From the NCBI GenBank assembly GCA_949358305.1, contig OX442322.1:1984001-2048000 (forward strand): a stretch of 64,000 bases of DNA, read 5' to 3'. The notes beneath the pieces are model-generated. The model was not told the DNA's origin and ran no database searches. It was given only the letters and a program-made list of their open reading frames with translations. How positions within the stretch are numbered: position 1 is the first letter of the stretch; every line of letters begins with the position of its first letter. Both the position numbers and the translations under genes were made by a program. The DNA is from Strigamia acuminata (lineage: Eukaryota; Arthropoda; Chilopoda; Geophilomorpha; Linotaeniidae). Positions 29,878-41,296 of this stretch are shown piece after piece.

Positions 29878-30239
29878 CTCGGTGGGATTAGGTTCCACCA
29901 ATCTCGTATCGCAGGAAGTGGATACGGAGATGCAAATTGGGATTATGTTAATCTTTTAGCATAAACCGGAACTGGATACCGGGGACAGGAAATGGATACA
30001 CAGAACGGAAATACATTCAAAACCGTGTTCCTCGTCATGTATCGGTGATAAAGCAGTAACGCCTATTTTTATCTTCTTAAGTATTGATAATATACCTTTA
30101 TATTATCGATGTGAATCACATTTGGTCGTATCAAACATAATAATATGTTTGTGAACTATTTATATGGGAAATAGTAAGCTCGAGGTTGAATTTGCCGCTA
30201 GTACTAGTGGCGCCATCTATTGCTAATTTGTCACATTGG

Positions 30240-31766
30240 TACGATCAATCCGTGATTTTAAAATGTTGAAGTCCAATTTTAAACGAATGGAAAATCGTTC
30301 GAATGTCGATTCCGACGAAGCCATCTCGCAGCTGTGTTGCCTAGCAACAGAAGCGCGGGGTTTTACCGGGAAGCCGCCAAGTTTCCAGGCGTGCTTTCCT
30401 AAATTGTTGCCTAACAATTCAATCAACGTGAATTTGGTTTAGTTATATAAATAAATCTGGATTTAACCTAAGAAAGTAAATAAATATGTTTTTAATAAAA
30501 CTTTATTTATTTCGGTTTATTAAAATAAATCGAATGATACGATTAAATGGAAAAAGTTTCAGTTGAAATTTATCCAGTATTTAATCATGCTTACATTTAT
30601 TCTTGTAATTAACATTACAAGGAAGAACGATGCATTCGTTTTAAGTCTAATTTTCTAAAGAAAAATAGTAAAATTTGCGAATTACAAAAATCAAACAATT
30701 TTGGTGGAAAAGGAATAAGACTTTATTCTTCATTCTCAAAATAAAGGATGGAATTTCCAGAATATTTACAAAGTAAATAAGGAATTTTTCCATTACAACT
30801 TTTTTCATTTGAAAAAATGGATTTCACGGTGAAATATTAAATTTACCACGTGGTAAAGTTTAAAATTTTACCACCGGGGGATGAAGATTAGGCTAACGTT
30901 GATTCAATCATGTCTGCCCACAGTACGTTGATTCAATCGAACACGTAGAAAAACGACTTGGCGACCTTCGAAAGAATTCGATTACACGTCAAAAAACGAT
31001 CGGTTAGGTATAAATAGCTAATCTATCTAATTCTTGTTTGAAAGTTTGAATAAACTAGAAAGCATGTAAATATTTATGCCTAATAATGTCAGAATATTTA
31101 ACTAATGTTCGAGTCCATTTTTTCAGAAGATTCTAAAGAATATTCTGAAGAAACGGAGGGGGAGGAGATACAAGAAACCTTGTATAGAGACAAATACATT
31201 TAAAAAATGTGTATTCCTTCACCTTTTCACGGAATTGCGTTCGAAATTCCTCGGAATAAAAAGTAAAAAAAAAAAAAAAAAAAAAAAATTACTAGATTTT
31301 GTAAAAATCAACTTAGTAAGTTTTAGTTAAAACTGAAATTTATTATTTGATAAATTCAAATAAAGAACGGAATTCAGCAAAGCCGTCGATTCAATCGATT
31401 CAACGTACTTGTGAAATTGTGGTTTTTAATACTTTAAAAATCCCGTAAAGGTTACCATTTTTATTAATAAAATTGGTGATATTTTAAAATACTTGGAAAA
31501 GTATCCATTTTATTTGGTGACTACGTCATAACCCTGAAATCTGACAAGATTTAGGTTCCACGAAAATAGTGATTTCCACCAATCTCAGATGAGATTAGAG
31601 TCTCGCGAGACTGACGTTTGACAATCAACCAATCAGAGAGGTGTATCGAAGTACCCATACTTCCATTCGAAATAGTGTAACCACTGCTTCGTTTGCAACC
31701 TTCCTGAACGTTACGACTTCATCGTTATCTCTCAGACTTCGGAAATTTTATTTTTCAATTTTAGTT
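30240..31766 (+). other. X leader, right part (after B)
   Basis: It continues the leader broken at 17079. It holds a perfect palindrome GTTGCCTAGCAAC (30336-30348), a 16-bp perfect palindrome with a CACGTG core (30842-30857), CACCGGGGGATG (30872-30883), the short pol piece at 31117-31189 and a 24-base A run near 31265. From 30872 onward it duplicates the first copy from 10535. Confidence 0.65.
31117..31189 (+). pseudogene. Short pol fragment upstream of X gag (second copy)
   Basis: Same piece as 10780-10852, matching A pol 3604-3676, with the purine-rich core retained. Confidence 0.75.
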
Positions 31767-32948
31767 ATGACTAGTAACCAGCACTCGATGAACACACCCG
31801 GTAGGGAAAGAACTTGTTTGACCGGTAGAATAAGTTTAACCGGATTTGTGCCAGTTTCTAACGAAACTGGATTAGTAGAGGAAATAGTAAACCACGTGGT
31901 CGGTAATAGTGTTTCGAATGAAACAACGGAACCGATCAGAATTATAGATCCTAACTTGGTTCAGACTGAACTAAATTCTCCTGTGGAAGGAAATCTTCCA
32001 TCGGATGGATCACATTTAGGTCCGACAGGACTTTTATTTTGTACTGATTATGGTTTGAATCCAAACCAATTCCGATCAATCGTCGAAATGGTGGATTTTG
32101 TTATGTTAAATAAACTACCTTTTAAAGGATCTAGATCTAGATCTCGTTCTTCCGCTAATTATGGATCTAACGATCCACGATTAGGTTCGACTCCTTCGAC
32201 ACCAATTAGTCGGTATCGACAGAAAGCAAATCTTGATCCCGTTTGGGCTCATAGACATTTACCTTCACCCGAATCATCCTTGAACGATACTCAAGATGTA
32301 GTTACTAATGTAACAAACAAGAACGTACGAATTGCTAATTATGTGCGCGATCGTAGTGTTTTGCAAAATAATTTTAGATCGCGTTCGCGATCACCTCACT
32401 TTGGATTGTCTTCAGATGAATACATTAACATGGTGATAAGTGTGTATACATTGTTGCAAAAGGGGCAGAGTACTTTCCAAAAGTATTCACTGAAAGCCGA
32501 CGAGAGCGAGCTACTCCTCGCATTTATCAGGAAGGTGGCATCTATTAATTATATGCCGCTACAAAAAATGGTTCACGAATTTGTTCCAAGCTATTTGTTA
32601 CACTTTACTCAGAATTGGTTTTGTGAAAATCAACATAAAATTTTCAATTGGAAAATATTCGAATACCTGTTCCGCGAACAATTTGTAACAACACAGTTAG
32701 AAAGAACAGTACAGTTGATTTTAACAAAACAACGAGACTCAGAGAGTCTGTATTCCTTCATATACCGATTCTATAGAATGTGGAATTTACAAGGTTATTT
32801 AACCTCCAAAAGTGCGGTTGCACTATTTTTTAACAATCTCACTAGAGATAGTACCTATCTGTTACGCAAACAAAGAGTGCCAACTCATTGTTTAAAGAAA
32901 ATTTATAAGGTAATCCGTAACAATGAAGCTTTATTTGGTGAAATCTAA
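31767..32948 (+). CDS. gag: Element X Gag-like protein, second copy
   Basis: 393 residues from the ATG at 31767, nearly identical to the first copy: within this span I see one protein difference (Ser to Pro before ESSL) plus one Lys to Arg near the start. It has the same domain content, an N-terminal motif shared with B, SR-rich stretches and a capsid-like half, and it lacks the CCHC knuckle. Both copies keep an open frame. Confidence 0.75.
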   Translation: MTSNQHSMNTPGRERTCLTGRISLTGFVPVSNETGLVEEIVNHVVGNSVSNETTEPIRIIDPNLVQTELNSPVEGNLPSDGSHLGPTGLLFCTDYGLNPNQFRSIVEMVDFVMLNKLPFKGSRSRSRSSANYGSNDPRLGSTPSTPISRYRQKANLDPVWAHRHLPSPESSLNDTQDVVTNVTNKNVRIANYVRDRSVLQNNFRSRSRSPHFGLSSDEYINMVISVYTLLQKGQSTFQKYSLKADESELLLAFIRKVASINYMPLQKMVHEFVPSYLLHFTQNWFCENQHKIFNWKIFEYLFREQFVTTQLERTVQLILTKQRDSESLYSFIYRFYRMWNLQGYLTSKSAVALFFNNLTRDSTYLLRKQRVPTHCLKKIYKVIRNNEALFGEI

Positions 32949-33906
32949 AGATGAACCTATAAAAGACTATTTAGTAATTAATTACAAAACAGTCTTACGA
33001 GTTTCATAACTGAAATTCTTAATAAAAGTGGATAAACTTGAAACAAACGTTTCTAATTTGTCCGAAGCAAAATGCTAGATCCGGGGGATAAAATATTATC
33101 CCACCAAAATCAAAAGGTTTTAAATAAATCTCGATCACCGGAACTTTGAATAAAGCTTCGGTTGATAAAAGTTGAATTTATTCAATAGAATAAAAAGTTT
33201 TTAATAAAAACTTGTGTGGTATTTAGATAAATACTTTAAGCGGTGTAGTGATTAATAAATCACACCACCGGGGGATAGTTTAAATCGGATACAAAATTCT
33301 AGGATTCTAGAAATGATGATAAATAAAAGAAGTTTTATTTCGGAACAAATATGTTTTACGCTCGTAGAATAAATTGGTATTGTTTTCTAGAAGAAAATAA
33401 AATACGAGTTAGGTTACACGACTACAAATAAATATTTGTAGTAATTAGACAATAGTCTAGTTATTTGTGTAAGAGGTCCCCAGATAAAGTAAAATTCAAG
33501 TCTCGGTCGAGGCTTGGGATATTAAGAAACGAAAGAATTATGATTTGATTTTTATTAAAATCAAAATTTTGTTTGAGCTGTTACAGATCTTAGAGTAAAT
33601 ATATTTATATTTGAATTAGATCGGTAGAGTAAGGTTTCAATTGAAATCGAGTGGTTGACGAACATGAATGACGTGTTCTGAAGAATTCAATCTGTTGCTT
33701 AGCAACCAGGAGAAGTGTCGTACAGGAAAACCAATTAGTCAATTGTGTTATGAGTTTCTGAAAGAAATTAGTGTGATTAGCTTTGAATAAAATTAATAGA
33801 GCACATATTGGATTAAAATAATTCAATAAAAATCTCGGTGAATATCTTAAGTTTAAGAAGTAACTTTCGGATGACAAATATAGAGTTGGTAAACTCTTAT
33901 GTTTGC
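32949..33906 (+). other. X internal noncoding region (second copy)
   Basis: Duplicate of 12612-13569. It includes the junction hairpin remnant at 33076-33103, CACCGGGGGA at 33266-33275 and the palindrome GTTGCTTAGCAAC at 33694-33706. No gene seen. Confidence 0.65.
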
Positions 33907-33918
33907 CACTGGGGGATG
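33907..33918 (+). other. Polypurine tract before X 3' LTR
   Basis: CACTGGGGGATG directly before TGTGACGG; one change from the other copy. Confidence 0.75.
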
Positions 33919-35572
33919 TGTGACGGTTATAAAACCGTATTTTCCCAGATTTATCGCCAGACGGCGCTATTTGATTAAAAAGCGGGTAATTCGATTGAAT
34001 TACCAGAATTGTATTTAATTGCTAATATGACGTGAATAAATATTTAGATATTTATTAAACCTTATAAAGTATTATTTACTTAAACAATTGATTCTACCGA
34101 ATCAATATTATATTTTATATTTACTTGTTGAAGGGGACCAATCGGACCCTTCTGGAACCAATTCCATATTAGGTCCGAACCTCAGTCTCTATTAGGTCCG
34201 GACTAGTGATCCACGAATCCGTCGATCCAGGCACCTGATTGGCTGTCGCCAATCTGATTGTTCTCAGGAACTATATAAGCTCTGGTTTTCTACCAGCCCC
34301 CTGGCTTGCTCTGAATAATGTTTGTATGTATTGTTGGTTATCGTTTGATTTCTCTCTTTCTTACCGACACATCAGGCCCCCTCGACTCTCATCCGACTGG
34401 ATATTGTCGTTGTAGCGTCATTTCGGGAAGACTAACTCCGGTTACCAAATGGTCCCGTAACGTTAGCCAGCTGCTCTAAGGGGCAGTAGGATTTCGTACG
34501 GTGGCTTAATATAACGGTCGTATACAGTACGACCTTGCTAAATGAAAGTAGGTCCCTCAGCTAACTGGCCTCAGTCCGCTGCAGGATGGCGGTTGTAAAT
34601 AGCCCTCGCAGGTTCCTGTCTTTCTGCGATCGGTCCTTCCGCACGTTAAAAGTCGGTAAAGGCCTAATGCACAGGTAACACGCCGGGTTGGTAGCCCGTG
34701 AGTAATATCCGTGAAGATGTTGCGTTAAATAACTACCTGGATAATGGTAATCCAACAGCAGTGGCTGATTAATATTTTACCCGGTGCTTGATCTAATGAC
34801 CCCGTCATCGTAAGGCATGCTGGCGGATGGAGGAGTCAAATCCTCCCGCGATGGACCGTCATGACGGTCCCCGCCCCATCGTACACTCCGGGTCGGTATC
34901 CCGTGAACGGTATTACAAATACTGTGCTAAATAAAATACCCAGGTATTGGTAATCCTGTAATTGGCAAGTCCATAGGAATGTTTACTTGGTGGTTGGTAC
35001 CACCGATAGCGACTAAAAGCGTACAAACAAATACTCGGCGCCTGATCACGAGATCTTGTCGTCGTAAGGCATGCTGGCGGATGGAGCCTCAACAACTCCC
35101 GCGACGGTCCTGTCGACTGTCGTGACTGTCCCCGCCCCATTAATATTTATACAACAATTCATTTGTTGTATTCCACTAATCACTTTGTATTTATTTGACC
35201 TGGAATATTCTACAGAATATTCCTTTCCATACGAAGGACTCTTCGTATTATTAGATATTCGAGCTGCGGACCAAATACGTCTCCGTAGCGTTATTTGTGA
35301 CGATGCCGCAAAGTCAGCCGTACCCTTCGTGCATCGCCCGGATCCTCAACCAGTGTAGCCGCCGCTTACACGTATCTAGAACCCCGAACCAGTTGTATTC
35401 GTAGAACTAGGCAGGTAAAACCGTAAGTTTGTATCATTTCGTTGTTTTATTCATTTAGAGCACATTTCGTAGCTTATCTCGGTTAGGTTGTTGTTAGTCT
35501 TAACAACGTCTTGTTCCGACCGATTTATCTTGTTAAATGGCTATTAAATCAGCCAAAAGTAGAATCGTCACA
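33919..35572 (+). repeat. X LTR, right copy (1654 bp)
   Basis: TGTGACGGTT to AATCGTCACA, collinear with 13582-15235. TATA box at 34272-34279 and GTAAGT at 35423. It ends the X array; the next bases (ACTT) are the presumed right target duplication inside copia element E. Confidence 0.93.
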
Positions 35573-35574
35573 AC

Positions 35575-35866
35575 TTTAAAACACTAGAAGGGGACGGTGA
35601 ACCGTTAGGATTTGCAGGTTTCTGTGCCGTCGAGCCAGAAACCTACGAAGAAGCCATGTACCACATCAAACGTCCAGATTGGATTAAAGCCATGAGGAAG
35701 GAAATTGATGTGTTTGATGAAAGAACGGTTTACAAGGAAGTTGACAAATAAACCTTAGATGAGGGCACGACTCTCTTGGGGTCGAAATTGATATATAAGA
35801 TGAAGCGCAACCACACAGGTGTTGTCCAACGCTATCGAGCCCGACTCGTCGCTTTTAAGCGTTCTA
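35575..35866 (+). pseudogene. Copia RT fragment of element E
   Basis: The frame reads a copia RT N-terminal region with motifs such as TYEEAM, RPDWIKAMRKEID, GSKLIYKMKRN and YRARLVAF, which parallel D and F Pol. It has an in-frame TAA after EVDK and ends abruptly at the RLVA motif, before the catalytic YVDD. It is not functional. Confidence 0.8.
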
Positions 35867-35905
35867 CGTGCTTGATACAAAGCGAGATAATACGAGGGGG
35901 CCAAT

Positions 35906-36220
35906 TGTTAAATATCATATGTATTTGTTGCCTATTGTATACCTATGCACATATTTATATCGTATTATCATGTTGTACAATAATACTGCTTGTACAGATT
36001 ATTTAGCTTGCGTGAATGATCGCAGCATTTGTTTACATGTTGTCTTTGTATGATGCCCACAGGTGGCTCACATTGTAAGAGGTCACATGACCAATGAATA
36101 AACCTCACTTGATGTTTTGATTCTCACCTGTAAAGATGATGTGTCATTCTTTTCACATCTGATGTTTTTCCAAACCACTGTTTGCACAAGTTTCTACAAG
36201 TTCTACATGAACATCCAACA
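35906..36220 (+). repeat. 3' LTR of element E (315 bp)
   Basis: Starts TGTTAAATATC after GAGGGGGCCAA and ends CATCCAACA. It aligns along its length with the 313-bp D LTR read on the minus strand (shared blocks TTTGTTTACATG, GTCACATGAC, GTAAAGATG, GATGTTTTTCCA). Confidence 0.7.
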
Positions 36221-36489
36221 GTCGTGAGTCTGGGACCCGTAACGTTACTTTTGGGGATCGAATTTGACAGGTCCGGGGGCATGATCCGAATCCACCAACG
36301 GAAATATATTGAAAAGCTTTGTAAAGCGTACGGGATTGACTCGTGCCATGGAGTAAAAGTTCCAGTGACCCCGGGTACCATGATCCAAAGTGTGAGAACC
36401 GGCGAGAGAATCGATACCTCATTCCCGTACAGATCTTTGGTCAGAAGTCTGTTGTTCATCGCCAGCCGAACCAGGCCCGACATACTATT
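36221..36489 (+). pseudogene. Element C copia Pol, left fragment (RT C-terminal part)
   Basis: Reads a copia RT segment with SLGPV, LLGIEF, VPVTPGT, FPYRSL and SRTRPDI, close to F Pol. It begins at the E insertion and stops at the D insertion; CTATT at 36485-36489 is the left duplication of D. The continuation is at 42291. Confidence 0.85.
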
Positions 36490-36802
36490 TGTTGACTTGT
36501 GGCATAGAGTTGTTCATATTGTGTAAAATTAGCAATGGTGTGGAAAAACATCTATTTTGAAAGAAATGCACGCCATCTTTACTTGTCTAAGGCTGAGCAG
36601 CAAGTGATATTTATTATCCAGTCATGTGACTGGCCAAACATAAACAACGCCCCCTTTGGGCAGAACATACAGACCGCATGTAAACAAATACTGCAGCCAG
36701 CCGTGCAGGTAATTCATTACACTAATAATAATAGAATATATACAATGCAACAAATGTCATCGCTTGATGATATGATATAATAATACACACCAAAACCTAA
36801 CA
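36490..36802 (-). repeat. 3' LTR of element D (313 bp)
   Basis: The plus-strand ends are TGTTGACTTG and ACCTAACA. It matches 41978-42290 with three visible substitutions. Confidence 0.93.
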
Positions 36803-36818
36803 TTCGGCCCCCTCATAT
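36803..36818 (-). other. Polypurine tract, element D
   Basis: On the minus strand ATGAGGGGGCCGAA lies directly before the LTR start TGTTAGG. It resembles the tract of E. Confidence 0.75.
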
Positions 36819-36820
36819 TA

Positions 36821-39800
36821 TCAAGCACTTAGTACATCGAGATTAATTAAAAAACGATTACAAAACTGGACTAAGTCTGTCTTGTCGACAGACTTGGTAA
36901 ATATATCAGCAAGATTTGACTTTGTCCCCACGTGTAACACTTGGAGATTGTCCCTTTTCACGAGTTCTCGTATGAAATGGTATCTGACATCGATATGTTT
37001 TGTTTTTCTATTCTCGATGTTCGACTTCGTAAAATCTACTGTAGAGATATTATCACAAAATACTCGGTGATAAAATCGATTTGCTAAACCGGGGACTATC
37101 TCGTATAATACTCGGACGATCCATATGTAGTCTTTCACTGTCTCTGTGAGAGCTACATATTCTGCCTCCATAGTGGACAACGTCACGTTGCGCTGTTTGA
37201 ATGTTCTCCAGAAAATTGGCGAATTCCCCAATGTTATGAGAGTTCCGCCAACTGAAATCCTATCGTCTCGATTGTTTGCGTAATCGGAGTCACTGTAGCC
37301 AATGACTTTAATACGGTTGTTAGGAAATAACATAAGTCCATAGTTCTTCGTCGTTCTTAAGTAGCTAAGCAAATCCAACAAAGCAAGCCAGTGATCCCAT
37401 CCTGGGTTGGATTGAAACTGACTTAAGATGTTGATCGCATAAGTCATATCTGGCCTGGTCCTTGATCCGATAAATGCGAGTGATCCAAGGAGATTTCGAT
37501 AAGGGATCTTCTCCATGACTTTGAAATCTTCAATGGTGCTCGGACATTGCTTCTTGGTGAGGATCGTTGATTTGGCCATTGGTTGTGATCTGATTTTTGC
37601 TGATTCCAGATGATTTTGGAATCTTTGCAGCACCTTGTTAATGTATGATCTTTGGTGCAAGATCATTTGCTGTCGATGCGCGTAGAACTTGACTCCTAAT
37701 AATTTCTTAGTCTGTCCAAGTATCACGAGGTCGAACTGCGTTTTGACCATGTTGAGAACATTCATCGCGTCTTCTTGTCGCTTGCCGAAAACTACGATAT
37801 CGTCAACGTACACTATCAAATACGCAACGTTTTCAAACTTATATACGCAATTGCACCAGTTCACGTGTTGTAGGCCAAGTCTGAGTAAAGTCTCCTCAAG
37901 TTCAATACCCCACTCTCTTCCTGACTGATGTAAACCGTAAATTGCTCGCAGTAACTTGCAGACGTAATTTTCCTTGCCGTGATGTACGAATCCTTTGGGT
38001 TGTCGCATATAGACTGTCTTGTGCAACTTCGCGTATAAGTATGCGCACTTGACATCAGCTTGAATATATGCCCATCCCAGCATGCAAACGAGGAGTGTGA
38101 ACATAAAGCGCACAATGGAAAAGTCCACAACAGGTGAGAAGGTTTCCTCGTAGGACTCACCATAGACTTGTGAAAAGCCCTGCGCTACGAGTCTGGCTTT
38201 ATACCGCGCAACTTCTCCTTTGTCATCTTGTTTAACTGTGTAGATCCATTTGCATCTAATGATCTTTGTGTCGGGCGGTGGTGGAACCAGCTCCCACACT
38301 TCGCGCTCGTGCATAGTGTCGATTTCATCACACATTGCCTGGCTCCATTCCTCCTTTTCGGGCAGATTGACTATTTGTTCGAAGCGTGTAGGTATGCAGA
38401 CCTCAAGATGATTCGCTTCAAAATCAAGAGTCAATTCATCAAAAACGCTCAAGTCAAAATCGTCTTGTGTCACGTTTGATTCGGATTGCTTCTTCTTCCT
38501 CTTATCTTCGAAAAGGTGTTCGGGGGCTTGAAGATTGTGATCCCCACAATAACGTCTCACTTCCGGTATGGATCGCAATTTTGGCTTATCGTGCCCCTCA
38601 ATTGTGTACTCGAAGTCCTTTTGTCCAGTTGGCCTTGTCTTTTCGGTCCTTTTCCAGACAAGCGGCGGTATGGTCTGTACTGGATTCAAAAGTGTTTGCC
38701 CGGGTTGTGGTAAAATGCCTGGGAGTTTCACTTCTGGCAATTTCTGCAATTTCTCGGTTGGTAGTCTAAATTTCAACTTGACTTGAGGTAATTCATCCTC
38801 CTCTTTCTTCTTAATTGGTTGCGGCGGAGGCAGCGGTGGTCTCACATCCTCATCAGAATAATATTGACGATCAGCATCATTGTCCATGTTGTCGTCCAAA
38901 TTGTCAATGTATGATGTATATTTTTCCGGGAGGCCCAGCACGCCTTCAACTCCGCTTTCAACAAATTTGACATTATTAGTCTCAATTACTTTTGAAAAGT
39001 CCGGCAACCAAACTCTGTAGCCTTTGGTGATTCTGGAATAGCCAAGCATAATTCCATGTAATGCTTTGTTGTCAATTTTTCCATCCCTGATCCTTTTCTG
39101 CACGAAGCACAGACTCCCAAATTTTCTTAAATGACGCAAACATGGTTTCCGGCCATAGTAGAGTTCCATCGGCGTCTTTTCCGAGTTGAGTTTTGCAATT
39201 CTGTTCCTCAAATAGTTGAATGTGAGAATGGCTTCGCCCCAGAATCGGTGCTCCAATTGCGGATCATAAATGAGAGCCCGCATCCCATTGGCCAAAGTTT
39301 GGTTAAGTCTCTCAGAAACTCCATTTTGGACAGGTGTGTACGCATTTGTTCTTTCATGCGCAATTCCTTGGCCCTCGAGGTATTCTCCAAACTTGTTGGA
39401 ACAAAACTCCATGCCATTGTCTGTCCGTATGGCTAAAACGGACTTGCCAAGTAGCCGCTCAATCCGTTTTACGTGTTTTTGGAAAATGTCAAACACCTCG
39501 TCCTTCTTCTTCATGAGATATACGGTTGAATAACGGGAAAAATCTTCCGTTATTGTGAGAAAATATCGATTTCCCGACAGCGTTTCCGTGTTAAACGCTC
39601 CGCATACGTCCATGTGCAGAAGTTGGAGCGGTTCCCTCGACCTAATGCCCGGTAAGGACTTGTGCAAAACCGCTTTCTTCTTCGCCAAGCTGCAGACATC
39701 ACACTGCGTGATGGGAACATCTAGTAATGGCAACCCAATTACAGCTTCGCTCCTGCTCATTCCCTGCACACTTGGGAAATGAATGTGTCCCAAACGTTCG

Positions 39801-41296
39801 TGCCACAACCTCGCCTCTTCTGGATTCGACTTAGTTTTGCTTGTGTGAGGGAATTCCTGTTGTTTCTGCTTGTTCTTATCTTCGCCCACATTAGCTTTGT
39901 TCAATTCCTTTGCCTTTAGCTTCTCAAAATCGGGCTTCTGGTCGCTGAGCTTGATGTAGTACAATCTATCTCTCTTGACCCCTTCCATCAACTGTCTTCT
40001 CCATTGCGGGTCGTATATCTTCACCAAGCCCGCGCCAACTGCGACCCTGCATCGTGCCTCGTCAATACACGGTCCCGACAGCAAATTCCTTCGTAGATCA
40101 GGCGCGTAGTACACTTTCTTCAGTGTTATGGGGATCGTTTCATTCCCGACCAAACACATGATACAAACATTTCCAACTCCTTGTATCTTGATCAAAGTCT
40201 TCTTGTCGGCCTGACTAATTGTCCCACTCATCTCTTTAAAATCGTGAAATTGATTTCTGTCCTTGCAGAAATGCCCAGTTGCTCCCGTATCATAAATCCA
40301 GCAGTTGCTGGCTTCACTGCACTGGAGCATCTCCTGGTCGCTCAATTCGGTGAGAAAACCAACGTCTAACATATTCGAATCCAGTTCTTCCACGGTGTTC
40401 GATTTCATGTTGCTGTTCGGCGCCAATTGTAATTGCACCGTGCAATCTTTGGCCCAATGTCCGTGTTGATTGCAGCGGAAACACGGCCCCCGTCCCGTTG
40501 ACCCGGTGCTGTTTCCTCTGAAATTCGCATTTCTCCCACCTCTCCAATTTGATTTGTTGCCTCTTTGTCCTGTATAATTCGCCTAGTTGTTTGGATTATT
40601 GCCCTGTTGCTGTTGGAACTTCGGCGAATTGTCATTGCTCTTTGTGTTTGAGGAATTCGACCCTGTGCTGAATGCATCAATAATTGGTCCTTGTCCCGAA
40701 TCACGTCTTTGTTGAACGAGTCCGCCTTCTTCTGCGACCAATTCGATTTCTACCTTCTCCAAGGTGAAATTGACGTCTTCCCACCGGTAAATCGTTTGAA
40801 CAATCGACTGATACTCCTGAGGTAAATATCTAATCAATTGGAATGCCTGATATAAGTCCTCCAGTTTGTGTTTAACGTCCGCCAATTTCTTCGCCGCATT
40901 TCGTATCTTCGCCGCGAAGATCCCGATCGTTTCCGTCGTCGGGTCGTATTTGAGACTAAAAAATTCGTCGAGAAGACGTATTATTCTCGCCCTCGAGACC
41001 GGTTCAAAGTTCGTTTTCAGCGTGTCCCACGCTTTCTTGGCGTCCTCGACCCCGTTGAGCAGTGTGTGGTACTGCTCTTCAATCGAGTAGTAGATGAGGC
41101 TAAAAGCTCGTCCCTTTCGCAATTTGTAGTCCGAGCGATCACGCCAGGACGCTCCGGGTGCCAATGCCTCTTCAGTTCCGTCTGTAAATCCCCAGCAACC
41201 GTGATGCATGAGGAGAACTTTGATCTGTTGTTTCCAACTGTCGTAATTCAGTCTATTCAACAAGGTGATTTTGCGCTCTAATTTGTCCGAATCCAT
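36821..41296 (-). CDS. gag-pol: Element D copia Gag-Pol with one in-frame UAG
   Basis: A single frame codes for the copia polyprotein. The ATG at 41296 is chosen; codon 238 (40585-40583) is TAG, and the frame continues open for about 1250 codons to 36821. Before the stop is a Gag domain of the UBN2/copia type. After it come a CCHC knuckle (C272 CFRCNQHGHWAKDC), protease DTGA with D336, integrase HHCC finger and catalytic core (HMDVCG, RTDNG, NGVSERLN), RT with YVDD (D1165-D1166), and RNase H (YSDSDYA, MEAEYVALTE). Domain order PR-INT-RT-RH defines Ty1/copia. The stop may be a point mutation, or a leaky stop that limits Pol as in some retroviruses; only this copy is seen. Every domain is otherwise intact. 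Confidence 0.92.

Larger units (their letters stand above)
17080..30235 (-). mobile_element. Element B: complete Ty3/gypsy retrotransposon (13.2 kb)
   Basis: Flanked by a 4-bp duplication TTGG (17076-17079 and 30236-30239). Read on the minus strand it has a 5' LTR, tRNA-Gln primer site, leader, gag, pol by -1 frameshift, ORF3, polypurine tract and 3' LTR. The two 1654-bp LTRs look the same wherever I compared them, and all ORFs are open, so this is a recent and possibly functional insertion. Its size is large for the group because of the LTRs, the leader and the ORF3 cassette. Confidence 0.95.
28582..30235 (-). repeat. 5' LTR of element B (1654 bp)
   Basis: It matches the 3' LTR at 17080-18733 and has the same ends. 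On the minus strand: AGATGGCGC at 30218-30210, TATAAAA at 29877-29871 (about 360 bp in), and GTAAGT at 29221-29216, a donor candidate for the ORF3 mRNA. Confidence 0.93.
10535..35572 (+). mobile_element. Element X: tandem non-autonomous Ty3/gypsy array, interrupted by B
   Basis: The order is internal (10535-13581), LTR (13582-15235), internal (15236-33918, interrupted by B at 17080-30235), LTR (33919-35572). The segment 10535-15235 reappears at 30872-35572 with a constant offset of 20337 and only scattered substitutions. X has large LTRs, a tRNA-Gln primer site, a polypurine tract and a gag-derived ORF, but no pol and no ORF3, so it must use enzymes from elsewhere. Its LTRs and spacers are diverged relatives of those of A, the likely helper lineage. 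Confidence 0.85.
35573..36220 (+). mobile_element. Element E: copia remnant, 3' part
   Basis: A piece of copia reverse transcriptase (35575-35866) is joined by a large deletion to a polypurine tract (35894-35904) and a 315-bp 3' LTR (35906-36220). Its left side was broken by the X array. It is a relative of D: the tract and much of the LTR align with D read on its own strand. Its right flank GTCGT (36221-36225) continues into the pol of copia element C. Confidence 0.75.

Noticed and set aside
36132-36200. An apparent frameshifted copia YVDD motif and RT sequence in front of the C fragment
   Set aside because: The stretch aligns with the 3' end of the D LTR read on the minus strand, so it is LTR sequence of E; the resemblance to RT is chance.
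36535-36780. Two similar 81-residue plus-strand ORFs at 36535 and 42023
   Set aside because: They are the two D LTRs read antisense; no gene.
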